From contig NC_034414.1 of the NCBI RefSeq assembly GCF_002078875.1, positions 25,305,782-25,369,781 of the forward strand: a stretch of 64,000 nt of DNA, written 5' to 3'. The DNA is from Numida meleagris (taxonomy: Eukaryota > Chordata > Aves > Galliformes > Numididae). This document shows positions 58,931 to 64,000 of the stretch, one piece after another. A program made the position numbers and the translations under genes. Position 1 is the stretch's first letter; every line of letters begins with the position of its first letter. The notes under the pieces are model-generated. The model saw nothing but the letters and a program-made list of their open reading frames with translations. It searched no databases and was not told where the DNA came from.

Positions 58931-61900
58931 TGGTGGAGAGGGGTCTCATCGCTGAAGCATTTCCCGCAAATCCTTGGTTTGTGCAGTCCAAATGCACATC
59001 CCGCCGTAGGTACAAATATCAGACTCTCGCTTCTGATAGCACGTGCCCACACATACAGAAAGTCACCTCTGTAAATGTATTATCTGTGCCTTCTCACCAT
59101 TAGCAGGTGCTTGTGTGCCTGAGAGTGAAGGTATTTCAGGAGAAGGGATACACAAAGCTATATAAATTGAGCTGTAATTTATTATTCATGTCTGAATATT
59201 CATTTATTATTCATACATGTCAACTTGTATTAAAAACTGCTGGAAAGCAGTCATAGCAGTCATACCTACCAGAAGCTTTGGTTTTAGTAGTGGTCATCAG
59301 CTTTAGTGCTTGGCTACCTTTCACCTTTTTTACCTGCGTGTGGACGCAGGCTGGAGACTTTGGGCCAGGTGTGGGGAGGACTTTCCACAAGTGCCCCAGT
59401 ACTGTGAGGAGTGAAGCACATCCTCATCTGCTGGATCTCACCAGTCTTTTTATCCCTTCAGAAAACTGATAGATACTACAGAAAAATTGTAGCCAGACAC
59501 AAGTTTGACACTTAAATCTCCATCGAAGTTAGGATAAATCATAATCCTATCAAAAGACAGCCATCTTAACTGTAGTGGCAGCAAACCAGTGATGAACTCA
59601 TACAAAATGGAAATTATCTGTGAAAATGCTGGGCAAAAAATATCTCCCTCAGCTGTGAGTCTTCTGATGAGCAATGCTGTTCCTGAGATGGTGAATTTGA
59701 AGACTGCTCTGCTTTAGATCGTTAAGAACTTCTTAAGGTAGGAACCACCAAAATCACTTGATGATGCCCAGTTAGACCAACTGAGTAGCCAAGAGTGAGC
59801 CCAATTCTGTCCTTGTGGGCAGACTTTTTTTTACCTGATTCTGGCACAGGTATTTGAGCAGTTACTACTGTTATATCTGGTGCTTATAGGTGGCCCTAGC
59901 AGGAGTAATAAATAGAGTTACTCTTAGTTACATTTGGAGATTATCAGAAGAACCTCGATAGAGTTTGGAGCGCTTCCCTGGTACTGCCCTTCCAGACTGC
60001 AGTTCGTCAGCTGGTAGAGCTCTGCTTTGTGCTCCCTAAAGGAACTGGAATCAAAGTCAAATATATTCTATTGTGGAATAGCAGTGACTGTTGAGAAACA
60101 TGAGGTCCAATTCTCCATTTCACTGAAATCAATTGTTACCCTCCTGCCACCATCTCCCACTTAGTTTTGTCATTCCAGATTCTGCTGGTTTGGGATGTAA
60201 GATACACTTTGAAATAATTGATCGAGTTTCTCGTAGTTAAACCTCAAGAGCAGCAGTTTCTAAAACCTTCTCCATGGAATCATCTGTTGCTGGTGATGGC
60301 AACGGGACTCTGTAGCTTCCATAGGAATGGTGTCTGGAAGTGACAAGCTTAATGTTCCCTTCGGTACCTGGTTGGCTTTTGTGCACTGTTACTTGTGGCT
60401 CAGTAAAGATTGCGTAGCACTGCTTTAAAATCTTTGTCTGAGGCAAAAGGTGGAACATGAATTTTAGTTTATTGCACTGTTTATCTTTAGACAAGACAAA
60501 AGGGCATTGATTTTACTGAAGAATTTGGCAGATGCACTGGTGGTAATAGACCTTTTCAACTCTGAGGCTTTGCTAGTACTGAACTTAGGAATGATTTGCC
60601 TTGGACCCCAGAAAAACATTCGGGTTCTGTTACTTAGTAATAAGACAGGAAAGCTTTGGCACTGGTTGCACTGGAAAGTGTTTCGATTAAGTGTTGAGAC
60701 TGTTTAGACTGTTGGACAGCCGATTATGAGGTTGAGCTGTTCTGGCTCCAGGGAACTATTTGTAAGGTCACTTTGACCTTGCTAGCATTGTTAGTTCAGA
60801 AATGTTGTAAATAAATTACTATACATTCAGTGAAAAAATATATATCCTAATTTTGTTACAGGATATTTGATCCTATGTATCTTGATGGGAATCAATTCAA
60901 CAAACTAGATGGCCTGAGATATGACAGGGCCTGTCTGAGTTATAGTTATTAGGGCTGTTCTGCTGATCATCCTTTGCTCTTAAACCCAAGAAATGTGTAT
61001 ATGAGATATGTAAACAGTTGCTAGGAGAATTTTGCTTTGCCTGAGTAATTCTCGGATTCTAATAAAAAAACTTTGTTTCTTGCTTTCTGCTGAAGTAAGC
61101 CTGTACCTTTCTGCAATACTTCTCATGGGAATGGTTAGCACTGGACTTAAAAAAAACTAGCAAGTGTTGAGTTGTATCTAATCTGAAACTAAACAGAGAG
61201 TCAACCAAGTGAAACCGGTCAATATGCATAGGTGGTAATCCTGTTCTGAGCATGGAGTGGTGTTCAAACTGAGCAGCCGTAAATATTTCCTGCCCACCTC
61301 CAGTTTTGCTCACATTGGCTGCACAAGTTCTGCAGCCACACGCAGTGATTCTTAGCGTGCATATGAAGTGAGCAAATAATCTTTTTTGTCAGAAAGATAT
61401 AAAAAATGTGCTCCAAATATATTTAATCTTAATTACTGCAAGACAGGAATACTTCCTGTTAAGACTGCTAGTGTTTTATGTATCTTTTCTTCTTTCCTTT
61501 AATTATTTACCTTCTGTTTTAATAATACAGTTAAGAGTGCTATATATAGCTTATAGTCTATCAATAAATCATGCTTCTGCATCTTCATATTTATCCTATA
61601 AACTATAAGTATCTACACACTTGCGTGAATCTGCTAACCTATTCTGGCAGGGAAATTCCCACCAGAGCATCTGTAAGAGTCACTGGAGGTGAACTCAAAC
61701 ATTCCTCATTTAAGGAGAGCTATTTTGTGAGATTTAATTTAAAAGTTCATCAGTTTTGTCACAAGCCCTCATGTTCTTCCTCAGTCCTTTCTTTGTGCTT
61801 GCCACAAGCAAATTGCTCTATGTGACTCTGGTAGATGTTTTTGGTCTTCCAAAGCAGAGAAGTATGAGAGCCTACAACCAAACGCTTTCTCACTGAACTG

Positions 61901-64000
61901 TAGAATTGAAGGGACCAGAACAAAGACAATATGGCAGTGGCCTTAGTGAGATTAGAAAGAGTAAAGATGTAAATGCAACAGTATTATCTGTGTTGTAGAG
62001 AAGGTACATATTAGAATGAGTTGCCTAAGAAGCAGATGGCCAAGGAGACTGGTTATCCTAAATGTTTGTTTCGAGAAGACAGAGAATGAAGTCAGGAACA
62101 GAGTAGCTGAAGAGCAAGGTGATGGGAAGTACACAGGTTTGCCTGGGACTGGAGGATTGATGATAAGATGAAATAGACCCAAGATTCAAGACCATGCATG
62201 TTCTTGTTTGTAAGAAGGAGTTGAGACTGATAGGACAAATGTACAGTAGCAAGTTGTCACCTGTGCTATAGGTTCAATTCTGCAAGAGTCTGAGCCTTGA
62301 ACTAGGAAGGGACAGTAATATATTGTTCCTCAGATTAGTGGTTTCAGTGCACATCAACACCTGTCACTGCAGGAATCCAGTTGGAAGGGTCAGAGACCAA
62401 GCCAGCAAAACAGGGAAGTGTACGCAGCAATGTCGTGCAAAGCACAGCAGGAGTTTCAAGTGGCATTTAAAAAATGATGTGTGTTCTTAAAGAAATGTGC
62501 ATGTGTAAGAGCAGAATTGGGCTGTGAGTAATCAGTGGCAGCTCTCTTGCTGATGGGAGAACATGATAGGAAAGGAGAGACGGTGATCTGCTCATAGAGC
62601 TTTGGGTGTCTTTTTCTGCAGCTCTCTGGCCTACTTGCTGGGTGGAAGCCTAAAAGCATTGTCTGTGACAGTAACACCTCATTGATCATAGGCTGCTTGG
62701 ATTCCTAGGACTATGTAAAGCAAAGATATTTTAAATCAAACCTCTGCGTGCTCACCAATAAAGAGCACGGATCCATGCTCAATGTGAATTGATTTAACCG
62801 TGTGAAGGGAAGAGGTTACATATTTCAAAAGCCCAAAACAGCAGAGTATTTACTCATCTCTAGCAGTGCATCTGCTAGGCAGTATGTTGGCTTTTGACAG
62901 TTAGCATGGGATTTCCTCTTGGTTGTTTGCTTTATCAATTGTTTCTATAGAAATGGCATTTTTATCAGACTAAATGAAAATAGCCTGAAATAACACACAT
63001 CTTCAGCAAATAAAGATATTTCTTGGTCGGTATACATAACATATGCCTGTCACACTGGACTTTCTCACCTCATTACAACATCAAAATAAAATCTAGCTAA
63101 AAGTGAACCGACGTACAGCTGAGACTCCAAAGGACAGACCACTGTGGAAATTAGAAGGGGCGATCACACGAGTGTGCTTCTCAAGTCAGGTCATTGAAAC
63201 ACTGCATCTGAAGAGTATTATAGGTGAAAATCACTGTTTGCACAGATGGTAAATGTATCATCGTTGATATTCACTGATTCACAGAAGGCTTAAATGAAAA
63301 CAGTCTCTGACCCTGCCTGGCAATGCCATCTACCCCTTATAGCACAGAGAGGGAAGCAGCATCTCTGAACGTCAGCTTGCTTGGGCTGAGGATAGTGTCA
63401 CTCATGGCTGCTGCTGGACCTGTCTGCCAAGATCTGAGCAAAGCAGTGGATGCAATCAAGTCCACTGTTGTAGATTTTAAAGGAAGCCTGTCAAAAAGCC
63501 TAAGCCTCATATTTCACACAATTTAAGACAGTTTAAAGTACTGGATGTGCTCAGATGATTATCCTCAGTGGCAAATCTCAGTTCAGGATTTTTTCCTTCA
63601 GATTATTTCCTGATGTACGGTTGGGAAAAACCGTATACTTCTGCATCCAAGCAGGGTGGCAGTTATGCATACATCTTTATACAAATCCCACCTGCACTGA
63701 ACAGAATATGCACCAAAAGGAGTGCCCATAGTAGCTCACTTCTCCCAGAATCCCAGTCTCACACCCTGGGAACAGAAGGCATGGCCTTTGCTATGTGCTT
63801 GGTTTGGGGAGATCAGTATTCGGTGTAGATGCATGTTCAGCAGCTAGCTCATACTGCCAGGAGAGCCTAGCCTGAAGTACTTAACTCTAAATAGCTATGC
63901 TAATGCTGCTAGATCTGCCAAGAGTTTTTAATAGTGATGATCGTGACGTCCTGATGATTTAAGTGATCTGGCAGAACTAACTGCAGTCACACAGAGTTGG
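58931..64000. other. Upstream flank of RPAP1, no gene recognised
   Basis: No exon is recognised on either strand. Open frames here are 87 codons or shorter and match nothing I know. A frame at 59278 begins with a hydrophobic run like a signal peptide but lacks any other support. In mammals TYRO3 lies on this side, transcribed away from RPAP1; its GC-rich first exon is not visible, so it probably starts beyond the window. A possible ancient SINE remnant lies near 60.0 kb. Confidence 0.6.
59995..60070 (+). repeat. Possible tRNA-derived SINE remnant
   Basis: GTTCGTCAGCTGGTAGAGCT at about 60001-60020 resembles a tRNA A-box region ('tagctcagttggtagagc'). It is followed by a poorly matching B-box-like TGGAATCAAAG about 30 nt later. 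It does not fold into a tRNA by eye. I regard it as a decayed SINE head at best. Confidence 0.3.

Noticed and set aside
59278..59469. Frame starting with a signal-peptide-like hydrophobic run, considered as TYRO3 exon 1
   Set aside because: It is not GC-rich, has no downstream donor that would extend into an Ig-like domain, and bears no resemblance to the TYRO3 N-terminus.
1..64000. CRISPR arrays, operons or bacterial-type mobile elements
   Set aside because: The window is vertebrate nuclear DNA; no regularly spaced repeats or compact gene clusters are present.

Overview
The window is vertebrate nuclear DNA, very probably from a bird. Three interspersed repeats have the 3'-terminal structure of CR1 LINEs (the ATTCTATG-type end, or its complement with the AGTTGGAAGAGG and CCATCTAGTCCAACTC blocks), and CR1 is the dominant interspersed repeat of avian genomes. 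A galliform such as chicken is a reasonable guess, but the sequence alone does not settle the species. Older SINE-like fragments are also present.

The window holds one recognisable gene, RPAP1 (RNA polymerase II-associated protein 1), complete and on the minus strand. It runs from a CpG-rich promoter near 58.8 kb to a poly(A) signal near 19.57 kb. I reconstructed 25 exons: one non-coding first exon and 24 coding exons from ATG at 53946 to TAG at 19882. All junction phases agree. The spliced CDS is 4,344 nt and encodes 1,447 residues (human RPAP1 is about 1.39 kaa), with no frameshift or internal stop. The protein carries the RPAP1-N motif (about 228-272), the RPAP1-C motif (about 381-446), an acidic, Lys-rich linker (about 523-550) and a long helical-repeat-like C-terminal half.

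Layout from left to right: 1-19.54 kb is non-coding, with ancient SINE-like fragments, one CR1 3' end, microsatellites, two notable inverted repeats and a GC-rich patch at about 15.9-16.7 kb. RPAP1 occupies 19.54-58.8 kb; its introns contain CR1 fragments, a (CA/TG)n repeat beside the exon 22 acceptor, and homopolymer tracts. The CpG-rich promoter lies at about 58.54-58.93 kb. From 58.93 to 64 kb I see no exon. In mammals RPAP1 lies between LTK and TYRO3; I find no exon of either here.

The points most worth checking are regulatory and splicing-related: three identical ETS-type motifs 24 and 12 bp apart in exon 1; a YY1-type element whose ATG opens a predicted 54-codon upstream ORF; a perfect U12-type 5' splice motif on intron 20 without an obvious U12 branch site; a very weak exon 8 donor; and a TG repeat just upstream of the acceptor of the 805-nt exon 22. 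I see no evidence of a previously unknown multigene system.
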